Made by a program: the position numbers and the translations under genes. DNA of 32,136 nucleotides from Marivita sp. (GTDB lineage Bacteria; Pseudomonadota; Alphaproteobacteria; Rhodobacterales; Rhodobacteraceae), in assembly GCF_020055635.1 (NCBI RefSeq), contig NZ_JAIPUT010000047.1, forward strand, positions 1-32,136. Reading direction: 5' to 3'. Positions 1 through 9,414 of the stretch are shown piece by piece. The notes below the pieces were generated by a model. That model was not told the DNA's origin and made no database searches. It worked only from the letters and a program-made list of their open reading frames with translations. Numbering within the stretch: the first letter of the stretch is position 1; every line of letters begins with the position of its first letter.

Positions 1-1
1 T

Positions 2-1900
2 GCCGACAAGCACGCGCTGCATGTCGAAATGGCGGACGAGGCGGTGCATATCGGCCCGCCGCCCGCGAACCAGTCCTATATCGTCATCGACAAGGTCATG
101 GAGGCGATCCGCAAGACCGGGGCGCAGGCGGTGCATCCGGGATACGGCTTCCTGTCAGAGAACCCGAAATTCGCGCAGGCCCTGGAGGCTGAAGGCGTGG
201 CGTTCGTCGGCCCTCCGGTCAAGGCGATCGAGGCGATGGGCGACAAGATCACCTCGAAGAAGATTGCGCAGGAGGCCGACGTGTCGACCGTGCCGGGCTA
301 CATGGGCCTGATCGAGGACGCGGACGAAGCGGTGAAGATCTCGAACGAGATCGGCTATCCGGTGATGATCAAGGCCAGCGCGGGCGGCGGCGGCAAGGGC
401 ATGCGGATCGCGTGGTCGGACGACGAGGCGCGCGAAGGCTTCCAGTCGTCCAAGAACGAGGCGGCGTCGTCTTTCGGCGATGACCGGATCTTCATCGAGA
501 AATTCGTCACCCAGCCCCGCCATATCGAGATCCAGGTGCTGTGCGACGCGCATGGCAACGGGATTTACCTGAACGAGCGCGAATGTTCGATCCAGCGCCG
601 CAATCAGAAGGTGGTTGAAGAGGCGCCGTCGCCGTTCCTTGACGAAGCCACCCGCAAGGCGATGGGCGAACAGTCGGTCGCGCTGGCCAAGGCGGTGGGC
701 TACACCAGCGCGGGCACGGTGGAATTCATCGTCGATGGCGACAAGAACTTCTATTTTCTTGAAATGAACACGCGGTTGCAGGTGGAACACCCGGTGACCG
801 AATTGATCACCGGCGTCGATCTGGTGGAACAGATGATCCGCATCGCCAATGGCGAGCCGCTGTCGATCACCCAGGACGACGTCAAGATCAACGGCTGGGC
901 CATCGAGAACCGGCTTTACGCCGAAGACCCGTATCGCGGTTTCCTGCCGTCGATCGGCCGTCTGACGCGCTATCGCCCGCCCGCAGAAGGGGCGCTTGGA
1001 GATGGTATCGTGCGCAACGACACCGGCGTCTTCGAAGGCGGCGAGATCAGCATGTATTACGACCCGATGATCGCCAAGCTGTGTACCTGGGGGCCGGACC
1101 GGGCCACCGCCATCGAGACCATGCGCAATGCGCTGGACAGTTTCGAGGTCGAGGGCATCGGCCACAACCTGCCTTTCGTGGCGGCGGTGATGGACCATCC
1201 CAAGTTCATTGCGGGCGAGATGACCACGGCCTTCATCGAAGAGGAATACCCGGAGGGCTTTGAAGGTGTCACGCTGGGCGAGGATGCGCTGAAACGCGTG
1301 GCTGCCGCCTGTGCCGCGATGAACCGGGTCGCCGAGATCCGTCGGGCGCGCATTTCCGGCACGCTCGACAACCACGAGCGCCATGTCGGCGAGGACTGGA
1401 ACGTCGCGCTTCAGGGGCAGGATTTCGACGTGACGCTGGCGGCCGACCGGGCCGGAGCGACCGTGCGGTTTGCCGATGGGGCCGAAATGCGGGTCGCCGG
1501 AGACTGGACGCCGGGCGATCAGCTTGCCCGCATGACCATCGACGAAACGCCGCTGGTGATGAAGGTCGGCAAGGTGTCGGGCGGGTTCCGCATCCGCACC
1601 CGTGGCGCGGATCTCAAGGTGCATGTGCGCAGCCCGCGTCAGGCCGAACTGGCCCGCAAGATGCCCGAGAAAGTGCCGCCGGACACCTCCAGGCTGCTGC
1701 TCTGCCCGATGCCCGGCCTGATCGTCAAGGTCGACGTGGCCGAGGGCGACGAGGTCCAGGAAGGTCAGGCCTTGTGCACCGTCGAGGCGATGAAGATGGA
1801 GAACATCCTGCGCGCCGAACGCAGCGGCACCGTGTCGAAGATCAACGCGGCCGCCGGGGACAGCCTTGCGGTGGATGACGTGATCATGGAGTTCGAATGA
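2..1900 (+). CDS. pccA: Propionyl-CoA carboxylase, biotin-containing alpha subunit (5' truncated by window edge)
   Basis: Carboxylates its own biotin with ATP and bicarbonate; with the beta subunit (not in this window) it turns propionyl-CoA into methylmalonyl-CoA in the cytoplasm. The frame is open from base 2, so the first visible ATG at 29 is internal and about 35 N-terminal residues are probably missing. Of 632 visible residues, the biotin carboxylase part shows the ATP-grasp glycine loop KASAGGGGKGMRIA (about 124-137) and EMNTRLQVEHPVTE (254-267). The C-terminal biotinyl domain carries AMKM with the biotin-accepting lysine at about residue 598, roughly 35 residues from the end as is usual. 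The C-terminal half between these is the subunit-interaction region. The mutase gene downstream on the same strand performs the next chemical steps of the pathway. Acetyl-CoA or methylcrotonyl-CoA carboxylase is the alternative; the neighbouring mutase favours propionyl-CoA. Confidence 0.95.
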   Translation, partial: ADKHALHVEMADEAVHIGPPPANQSYIVIDKVMEAIRKTGAQAVHPGYGFLSENPKFAQALEAEGVAFVGPPVKAIEAMGDKITSKKIAQEADVSTVPGYMGLIEDADEAVKISNEIGYPVMIKASAGGGGKGMRIAWSDDEAREGFQSSKNEAASSFGDDRIFIEKFVTQPRHIEIQVLCDAHGNGIYLNERECSIQRRNQKVVEEAPSPFLDEATRKAMGEQSVALAKAVGYTSAGTVEFIVDGDKNFYFLEMNTRLQVEHPVTELITGVDLVEQMIRIANGEPLSITQDDVKINGWAIENRLYAEDPYRGFLPSIGRLTRYRPPAEGALGDGIVRNDTGVFEGGEISMYYDPMIAKLCTWGPDRATAIETMRNALDSFEVEGIGHNLPFVAAVMDHPKFIAGEMTTAFIEEEYPEGFEGVTLGEDALKRVAAACAAMNRVAEIRRARISGTLDNHERHVGEDWNVALQGQDFDVTLAADRAGATVRFADGAEMRVAGDWTPGDQLARMTIDETPLVMKVGKVSGGFRIRTRGADLKVHVRSPRQAELARKMPEKVPPDTSRLLLCPMPGLIVKVDVAEGDEVQEGQALCTVEAMKMENILRAERSGTVSKINAAAGDSLAVDDVIMEFE

Positions 1901-1972
1901 TCCCGTGACCGACGCCGCGATCATAACGGACCGGATCCCGATGTGGCGGCGTTACATCGGGGCCGCCGAAAT

Positions 1973-2446
1973 CTACCCGCGCGGCAACACGTCGGTGCGG
2001 TCGTTGATTTCCTGCTGGCGGGTCGGCATCTTGTCGATGGCCCGGCTGATTTCGCGCACGCTCCAGGGCAGCGGTTTGCGTTGCTTGACCTCGCCATCCT
2101 TGTCGAGGATGGCCAGCATGAAGCCGCGCGGCCGCAGCTTTTCGCGGAAGGACGACCGGGCCTGCGGATCGGTGTCGGTGATGATGACGACGTCGCGGAC
2201 ATCAAGCGCGTTCAGTTCGCTGGTCAGGTATTGCATCTGCTGCACGTATCGCGGATCGGCGGGGCTGTCCGCGAAGACCACCACCGGCCGCTTGAGCCAG
2301 AGGAATTCTTCCAGCGTGGCATTTTCGGCGGACCGGATCATGTCCACCGACAGATCGTCGACGGTGGCGCCACCGTCCTGTGCCCGCCCCATGTCGGGAA
2401 GGTTCAGCATCAGGGCGGCCATCAACACGATTATAAGCTTTTTCAT
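1973..2446 (-). CDS. DUF4174-type secreted protein
   Basis: Predicted protein of 157 residues with an N-terminal signal peptide ([20 protein letters not shown], then RAQ), so probably periplasmic. The mature part includes [18 protein letters not shown] and a later [10 protein letters not shown] strand, a thioredoxin-like layout without a CXXC pair, which matches what I know of DUF4174 proteins. Its function is unknown. It lies antiparallel between pccA and the mutase gene and is transcribed away from the mutase, so the spacer of roughly 190 bases should hold both promoters. The start is uncertain: the ATG at 2446 has GAGG only one base upstream, and an in-frame ATG at 2458 would add MLRG in front of the same signal peptide. 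Confidence 0.75.
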   Translation of the reverse strand: MKKLIIVLMAALMLNLPDMGRAQDGGATVDDLSVDMIRSAENATLEEFLWLKRPVVVFADSPADPRYVQQMQYLTSELNALDVRDVVIITDTDPQARSSFREKLRPRGFMLAILDKDGEVKQRKPLPWSVREISRAIDKMPTRQQEINDRTDVLPRG

Positions 2447-2641
2447 ACCTCGCAACATAGGGCGTGCGTCCTGCAATGCGAAGGCACGATGCCGTTGGAA
2501 TTGCGAAAAAGTTATCGCGGGTCAGCCGCGTCACGCGCGGGTGATCATACGCGCCGTGCCGCGCCCCTGCAGCCCTTCACCGCAGGTTGCCATGTCCGGT
2601 CCGGACATCGCGTCAGCGAAGACAAAAGGATGACCACACCA

Positions 2642-4771
<2,130 letters not shown>

Positions 4772-4793
4772 CAGCGGGTGAATGGGGGCGGGA

Positions 4794-4837
4794 ACGGACG
4801 CGTCAACGCGTCCGTGATTTTCCGTTGACGGAAAATC
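4794..4837. repeat. Tandem double-hairpin element, copy A
   Basis: Two perfect inverted repeats abut each other. Hairpin 1 has 10-base arms ACGGACGCGT / ACGCGTCCGT around CA (4794-4815). Hairpin 2 has 9-base arms GATTTTCCG / CGGAAAATC around TTGA (4816-4837). The tip of hairpin 1 (CGTCAACG) is the exact reverse complement of the tip of hairpin 2 (CGTTGACG). It lies 22 bases after the mutase stop and 22 bases before the VOC gene. Copy B at 22640 has the same architecture. No T-run follows, so it is not a classical intrinsic terminator; mRNA 3' stabilisation, attenuation or a mobile intergenic repeat are all possible. Confidence 0.85.
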
Positions 4838-4859
4838 CAGCGCCTGTTCCGATGTCACG

Positions 4860-5477
4860 ATGATGTTCGAACTGGATCACATCGCGGTTGCCGGCGAAAC
4901 GCTCGAAGACGCCGTGCGGCACAGCGAAGAGGCATTGGGACGGTCGCTTGGACCGGGTGGGCAGCATGCGCATTACGCCACGCATAACCGGCTTCTGGGG
5001 CTTGCGGACGGGCTTTATTTCGAGGCCGTCGCGCCCGATCCGTCGCAGCCCGCGCCGGGATATCCGCGCTGGTTCGGGCTGGACGAGTTCGCGGGACCGG
5101 CGCGGCTCGACAAGTGGATCCTGCGCTGTGACGACATCGCCGCCGCGCAGGCGGCCTTTCCCGAAGCCGGCGAGCCGGTGCATCTGAGCCGGGGCGACCT
5201 GCGCTGGACCATGCTGGTGCCGCGCGACGGGCGCCTGCCCTTCGGCGGGCAGTTTCCGGCGATCCTCCAGTGGCACAGCGACACGCCGCCGGGGCTGACG
5301 CTGTCCCCGTCGGGGCTGCGGCTGGAGGCGCTGACGATCACCGGCCCGGATGTCGCGGAGCTGGCGGCGCGGCTCGCGCCTGCGTTCGACGATCCGCGCA
5401 TCGGGTTCGAGACCGGGGCGCAGCGCCGCCTGACGGCGGCGTTTCGGACGCCCGACGGTCTGCGCGCCCTGGCATGA
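4860..5477 (+). CDS. VOC-family glyoxalase-like protein
   Basis: Protein of 205 residues opening with MMFELDHIAVAGETLEDAV, the typical first strand and helix of a vicinal oxygen chelate module, followed by HAHYATHNRLLGL and YFEAVAPDP. This resembles the glyoxalase-like (Glyoxalase_3) type, not a short metalloenzyme such as glyoxalase I. Substrate unknown; cytoplasmic, as no signal peptide is seen. The second ATG at 4863 is an equally possible start. Its stop overlaps the start of the next gene (ATGA at 5474-5477), so the two are translationally coupled. It follows methylmalonyl-CoA mutase, and methylmalonyl-CoA epimerase is also a VOC protein, but the length and sequence do not look like the epimerase. 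Confidence 0.8.
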   Translation: MMFELDHIAVAGETLEDAVRHSEEALGRSLGPGGQHAHYATHNRLLGLADGLYFEAVAPDPSQPAPGYPRWFGLDEFAGPARLDKWILRCDDIAAAQAAFPEAGEPVHLSRGDLRWTMLVPRDGRLPFGGQFPAILQWHSDTPPGLTLSPSGLRLEALTITGPDVAELAARLAPAFDDPRIGFETGAQRRLTAAFRTPDGLRALA

Positions 5478-5953
5478 TCATCCGGACCGCGCGTCCCGAG
5501 GATGCCGAGGCGGTGGCGATGATTGTGAACGAGGTGATCGACACCACGACGATCACCTTCACCACCGAGCGCAAGAGCGTGGACATGGTGCGCGACGACA
5601 TCGCGGCGCGGGGGCCTGCCTTCCTGGTCGCGGACCGTGGCGGGTTCGCGGTGGGCTATGCCAGCTACTTTCCGTTCCGCAGCGGGCCGGGCTATGCCTG
5701 GACCAAGGAACATTCCATCGCGCTGGCCCCTCTGGCGCGGGGCACAGGTGCGGGGCGCGCGCTGATGACCGAACTGGAAGCCGTGGCGCGCCGCGAAGGG
5801 GTGCATTCGCTGATCGCCGGGGTGAGCGGTGAGAACCTGGACGGGCGCGCATTTCACGCCGCGATGGGGTTTTCCGAGATCGCCACGCTGCCCGAGGTTG
5901 GCTTCAAGTTCGGGCGCTGGATCGATCTTGTGCTGATGCAGAAAAGGCTCTGA
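5474..5953 (+). CDS. GNAT-family N-acetyltransferase (phosphinothricin acetyltransferase-like)
   Basis: Predicted 159-residue acetyltransferase using acetyl-CoA. The start MIIRTARPEDAEAVAMIVNE is typical of the family, and the acetyl-CoA pyrophosphate loop R-G-T-G-A-G-R lies at about 89-95. The region EHSIALAPLARG and the C-terminal GFSEIATLPEVGFKFGRW match the Pat/Bar-like subgroup that acetylates small amines such as phosphinothricin or methionine sulfone. The true substrate cannot be read from the sequence. The ATG overlaps the stop of the VOC gene by one base (ATGA), giving the start with confidence and indicating one operon. Confidence 0.85.
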   Translation: MIIRTARPEDAEAVAMIVNEVIDTTTITFTTERKSVDMVRDDIAARGPAFLVADRGGFAVGYASYFPFRSGPGYAWTKEHSIALAPLARGTGAGRALMTELEAVARREGVHSLIAGVSGENLDGRAFHAAMGFSEIATLPEVGFKFGRWIDLVLMQKRL

Positions 5954-5995
5954 TGCCGCACTGACAAAATCGCCGTTTTGGCATAAGCTTTGCGC

Positions 5996-6679
5996 ATGTC
6001 GATCTGGACGCGCATAGCGGATGCCCTTTCGGCCCTCGCCTCGGGTGACGGGCTGGCTGCGGTGTTCGACCGGCTGCGAACGCCGCCGGAAAAGACCGTG
6101 GCGTTCACCATCGCGGTGATCGCGCTGTCGGCGAAGATGGCCAAGGCCGACGGGCTGGTGACCCGCGACGAGGTGATGGCCTTTCGCGAGGTGTTCCACA
6201 TTCCCCCCGAAGACGAATCCGGCGCCGCCAAGGTGTTCAACCTGGCACGGCAGGACGTCGCGGGATTCGAGGAATATGCTAGCCGCATCCGCACCATGTT
6301 CGGTCAGGACACGGGAACCCTGTGCGACCTGATGGAAGGGCTGTTTCACATCGCGATGGCGGATGGCAGCTATCATCCGGAGGAAGAGGCGTTCCTGATG
6401 CGCGTGGCCGAGATTTTCGAGCTGCCCGACGGATCGTTCCGCAGCCTGAAATCGCGCTTCGTGCCCGATGCCGAGCCTGATCCCTTCGATGTTCTGGGCG
6501 TCACGCCGGACATGCCGCTGAACGAGATCCGCGCGACATGGCGGCAATTGGTGCGCGACAGCCATCCTGACCGGATGATCGCCCGGGGCGTTCCCGAGGA
6601 GGCGGTGAAGCTGTCGGAACGTCGGCTCATCGACATCAACCGCGCGTGGGAGGAGATCGCGGCGCGCGAACACGCCTGA
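5996..6679 (+). CDS. DjlA-like co-chaperone: TerB domain plus C-terminal J domain
   Basis: Protein of 227 residues. Residues about 32-150 form an all-helical TerB-like domain (EKTVAFTIAVIALSAKMAKA, later HIAMADGSYHPEEEAFL). Residues about 163-222 form a J domain starting DPFDVLGVTPDMPLNEI and carrying the HPD motif at 190-192, which stimulates DnaK ATPase. This order is that of DjlA, but the N-terminal membrane segment of E. coli DjlA is absent, so a soluble protein is expected. The ATG at 5996 fits the domain start; an upstream TTG at 5990 would add two residues. It sits 42 bases after the acetyltransferase gene and 18 bases before the next gene, probably the same transcript. Confidence 0.88.
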   Translation: MSIWTRIADALSALASGDGLAAVFDRLRTPPEKTVAFTIAVIALSAKMAKADGLVTRDEVMAFREVFHIPPEDESGAAKVFNLARQDVAGFEEYASRIRTMFGQDTGTLCDLMEGLFHIAMADGSYHPEEEAFLMRVAEIFELPDGSFRSLKSRFVPDAEPDPFDVLGVTPDMPLNEIRATWRQLVRDSHPDRMIARGVPEEAVKLSERRLIDINRAWEEIAAREHA

Positions 6680-6697
6680 TGCGGTCCTGACCCCCGG

Positions 6698-7729
6698 ATG
6701 AGACTTGCCACCTATAATGTCGAATGGTTCGATACGCTGTTCGACGACGCCGGGCAGTTGATCGTCGATGGGTCCTGGTCGTCGCGGCATGACATCACCA
6801 GGGCGATGCAGGCCGAGGCGCTGGGGATCGTCTTCACCGCGATGGATGCCGACGTGGTGATGGTCATCGAAGCCCCCGACACCAACCGCCAGCGCGACAC
6901 GGTTCGGGCGCTGGAGGCGTTCGCGGCGGCGTTCGATCTGCGCGCGCGCCGCGCGGTGATCGGCTTCAGCAACGACACCCAGCAGGAAATCGCCCTGATG
7001 TATGACCCCGATGTCGTAACAGCGCGGCATGATCCCAGGGGCCAGTCGCCGCTTGCCGGTGCGCCGCAGGTTCCCGGCGTGCCGCGCTTTGACGGGACGT
7101 TCCGGATCGACCTGGATATCGATGCGACCGAGGACAAGGTTGTGTTCTCCAAGCCACCGCTGGAGATCGAGATGGTGGTGAAGGCCACGGGGCAGGAAAT
7201 TCGCCTGATCGGCGCGCATCTGAAATCCAAGGCGCCGCACGGGGCCACGACCCGCGACGAGGTGATGCGCCTGTCCATCGCCAACCGCCGCAAGCAACTG
7301 GCGCAGGCGATCTGGCTGCGGGCGCGGGTGGACGAACATCTTGAGGCCGGTGAGCCGGTCATCGTGCTGGGCGATCTGAACGATGGTCCGGGGCTGGACG
7401 CGTACGAGAACCTGTTCGGGCGCAGCTCGGTCGAGATCATCCTGGGCGAGGGCGATGCGGTGCTGTTCGATCCGCATGCCTCGCAAGCCCTGTTGCGCCG
7501 GATCGGCCCACAACCCACCACCGCGCGGTTCTACATCTCGCAGGACGCGCGGTATCTGCAGGCCCTGCTTGACTACGTGATGGTGTCACCCGACCTGCGG
7601 CCCAAGGCGCGGCACTGGCGCATCTGGCATCCGTTCGATGACCCGGTCTGCTGGAAGACGATCGAGCTGCGCGAGGCGTTGCTGACGGCGTCGGATCATT
7701 TTCCGGTGACGCTCGATATCGACCTTTGA
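6698..7729 (+). CDS. Endonuclease/exonuclease/phosphatase (EEP) family protein
   Basis: Protein of 343 residues with the EEP fold signature: MRLATYNVEWFD at the N terminus (catalytic Asn), a mid-protein GAHLKSK stretch, GDLNDGPG at about 225-232 and the terminal SDHFPV with Asp-His at 333-334. Members cleave phosphodiester or phosphomonoester bonds in nucleic acids, lipids or nucleotides with Mg2+; which one applies here cannot be told. No signal peptide, so cytoplasmic. It starts 18 bases after the TerB-DnaJ gene. It is clearly distinct from the lipoprotein-like EEP protein at 15359. Confidence 0.85.
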   Translation: MRLATYNVEWFDTLFDDAGQLIVDGSWSSRHDITRAMQAEALGIVFTAMDADVVMVIEAPDTNRQRDTVRALEAFAAAFDLRARRAVIGFSNDTQQEIALMYDPDVVTARHDPRGQSPLAGAPQVPGVPRFDGTFRIDLDIDATEDKVVFSKPPLEIEMVVKATGQEIRLIGAHLKSKAPHGATTRDEVMRLSIANRRKQLAQAIWLRARVDEHLEAGEPVIVLGDLNDGPGLDAYENLFGRSSVEIILGEGDAVLFDPHASQALLRRIGPQPTTARFYISQDARYLQALLDYVMVSPDLRPKARHWRIWHPFDDPVCWKTIELREALLTASDHFPVTLDIDL

Positions 7730-7765
7730 GGTGAAATCCCGTGCGGCTGTGCTTATATTGGAGCC

Positions 7766-8131
7766 ATGAAACACAGAACCACAGCCGCTTTGGCCCTGGC
7801 CCTGATTCCCTTTGGCGCGATGGCGCAGGAGGACGAGGGCACCAGCCTGATGGAAGAGGGCGCCAAGCTGTTCTTCCGCGGGCTCATGGAAGAGATGGAG
7901 CCCGCCCTGCGCGAGCTTGAAGGCCTGGCCGAGGATATCGAGCCGGCGATCCGCAGCTTTGCCGAGGAGATGGGTCCGGCCCTGCGGGACCTGATGACGC
8001 AGGTCGAGGACTGGTCGGCCTATGAGCCTCCGGTCGTGCTGCCCAACGGGGATATCCTGCTCAAGCGGAAGGAGGATGCGCCCCCTCTCGACGACCTGCC
8101 GCCGCCGGAAGAGGGCGAGGTGGATATCTGA
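7766..8131 (+). CDS. Small acidic secreted protein of unknown function
   Basis: Protein of 121 residues with a clear signal peptide (MKHRTTAALALALIPFGAMA, cut before QEDEG), so periplasmic. The mature part is very acidic and contains a repeating helical pattern: EEMEPALRELEGLAEDIEPA and then EEMGPALRDLM. This suggests an amphipathic helical hairpin. It ends in a Pro/Glu/Asp-rich tail. From memory, homologues in the Roseobacter group are sometimes labelled AAA+ family ATPase, but no Walker motif exists here, so that label is wrong for this protein. GGAG lies two bases before the ATG, and TATATT just upstream could be a -10 box. Its stop is three bases from the stop of the convergent YeeE gene. 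Confidence 0.75.
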   Translation: MKHRTTAALALALIPFGAMAQEDEGTSLMEEGAKLFFRGLMEEMEPALRELEGLAEDIEPAIRSFAEEMGPALRDLMTQVEDWSAYEPPVVLPNGDILLKRKEDAPPLDDLPPPEEGEVDI

Positions 8132-8134
8132 GGC

Positions 8135-9187
8135 TTATTCCGCCGGTTGCGCCCAGGTGCTCTGGCGCGACGGTCTGAGCACCGCGTTGGTGAGCAGCGC
8201 GCCGCCGGCGATCGACAGGATGGCCAGGAGGGCAGCAACGGACAGGGTCGGCACACCGGCCAGCCCTGCGCCGACGGTGCAGCCGCCGGCCAGCACGCCG
8301 CCGACGCCCATCAGCACAGCCCCACCCGCATAGCGCCCGGTTTCCGAGGGCGCCGAGAAGGATTGCCAGCGGAAGCTGCCGAAGACCAGCGACGACAGCA
8401 GCGCGCCGATCAGAACGCCACCCACCAGGCCGACGCCGAAATTGGCCGGGATCGAGGTGGAGGCCACCGTCCAGAACAGCGTGTCGGCGAAGGGCGAGGT
8501 GAAGGACAGGCTTTGCAGCGCGACCGGGTCGAAATCGTCGTAAAGCACGAACCCGGTGCCGATCCAGCCCGCAGGCACCAGCGCGCCCAGCAGGGCCGCA
8601 AGGATCAGTGTCGGAAGGCGGTTGCCCGATCGCAGGGCGATGGCCAGCGCTGCGGCGGCAATCAACAGCGACCAGACCAGCGCGCCACCGGGCAGGGCGG
8701 TCAGGGACACGATGTCACCCAGCGGCACGGTGAAAGAGCCAAGCGTGGTGCGGACCGGCGCCAGCACGCCCTTCAGCGTGGCGTGGGCGGTGATCGCAAA
8801 GACCAGCAGCACAAAGACCGCGCGCAGGTTGCCGCTGGCCGAAAGCACGGTCAGGCGCGACACGCAGCCGCGCGTCAGCACCATGCCCGCGCCGAACATC
8901 AGCCCGCCCAGGACGATGGCGAGGATCGGCAGGTCGGACACCATGAAACGGTGGTCGTCGAAGGTGATGAGGCCCGACAGGACTCCGGCCTGGGTGCCAA
9001 GAACCGCCACGGCGAGGGCGGTCAGCCAGACTCCCATCGCCTGTTTGCGGTCGTCGCCGACAAGGCCGCGACGGAAGCAGAACCCGGTGCGTTCGGCCAG
9101 AAGACCAAAGGCGGCGCCGAGGATCAGTGCAAGACCGACCGCAACTTGCGGTGCAGTGTAGGTCTCAAAGCCAAGGGATTCGAACAT
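8135..9187 (-). CDS. YeeE/YedE family membrane transporter (thiosulfate/sulfur-compound uptake type)
   Basis: Polytopic inner-membrane protein of 350 residues, with about nine to ten hydrophobic segments and two homologous halves. It shows the conserved cysteine sites of the family: TGFCFRR (Cys37), TRGCVSR (Cys108) and GGCTVGAGL (Cys303). In characterised members such as TsuA these cysteines line the path for thiosulfate. Substrate here is inferred to be thiosulfate or another reduced sulfur compound. The ATG at 9187 is supported by AAGGAG seven bases upstream; the open frame upstream to 9358 is not coding-like. The gene converges with the small secreted-protein gene, with only three bases between the stop codons. 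Confidence 0.88.
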   Translation of the reverse strand: MFESLGFETYTAPQVAVGLALILGAAFGLLAERTGFCFRRGLVGDDRKQAMGVWLTALAVAVLGTQAGVLSGLITFDDHRFMVSDLPILAIVLGGLMFGAGMVLTRGCVSRLTVLSASGNLRAVFVLLVFAITAHATLKGVLAPVRTTLGSFTVPLGDIVSLTALPGGALVWSLLIAAAALAIALRSGNRLPTLILAALLGALVPAGWIGTGFVLYDDFDPVALQSLSFTSPFADTLFWTVASTSIPANFGVGLVGGVLIGALLSSLVFGSFRWQSFSAPSETGRYAGGAVLMGVGGVLAGGCTVGAGLAGVPTLSVAALLAILSIAGGALLTNAVLRPSRQSTWAQPAE

Positions 9188-9414
9188 GGGTCGCTCCTTT
9201 CCGTCAGGTGAACTGGCAGATGACGGGAAATTGTTCTTCGGGCAAGGGTGGGAAAGGCCATGTGAGGGCCGGGATGCGGAACAGGGTTCTCGCCCTGTGC
9301 CGGGTGAAAGAACCCTGTCGCTGTCTTGCCGCCTTGTCCGGCATGGCGTTCGGCCCATGGCGATCCGGAGGCGGCGATTGACCTTATTTGGAACCCCTGG
9401 CGACCGGGACCTGT
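9188..9414. promoter_or_regulatory. Spacer upstream of the YeeE gene with an inverted repeat
   Basis: This 227-base gap separates the YeeE start (9187, minus strand) from the end of the permease gene (9415, minus strand), so it serves as 3' region of the importer operon and promoter region of the transporter. It holds a perfect 10-base inverted repeat, ACAGGGTTCT (9281-9290) and AGAACCCTGT (9309-9318), with an 18-base loop, about 94 bases upstream of the YeeE start. It could be an operator or the terminator stem of the importer operon; no T-run follows on the minus strand. I could not assign a promoter with confidence. Confidence 0.4.

Noticed and set aside
155-1924. Long minus-strand frame opposite pccA
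   Set aside because: Shadow of the well-supported pccA frame, without motifs or a ribosome site.
1943-2641. Long N-terminal extension of the mutase frame
   Set aside because: The extension is antisense to the DUF4174 gene, has no family similarity, and the family length fits the start near 2642.
4794-4837. Classical Rho-independent terminator after the mutase gene
   Set aside because: Hairpins are strong but no T-run follows on either strand, and the element is a duplicated two-hairpin unit.
4860-5477. VOC protein after the mutase as methylmalonyl-CoA epimerase
   Set aside because: Epimerases are shorter (about 135-150 residues) and have a different metal-ligand pattern; this protein is 205 residues and looks like a Glyoxalase_3-type protein.
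7766-8131. AAA+ ATPase label for the small acidic protein
   Set aside because: No Walker A or B motif, only about 100 mature residues, and a clear export signal.
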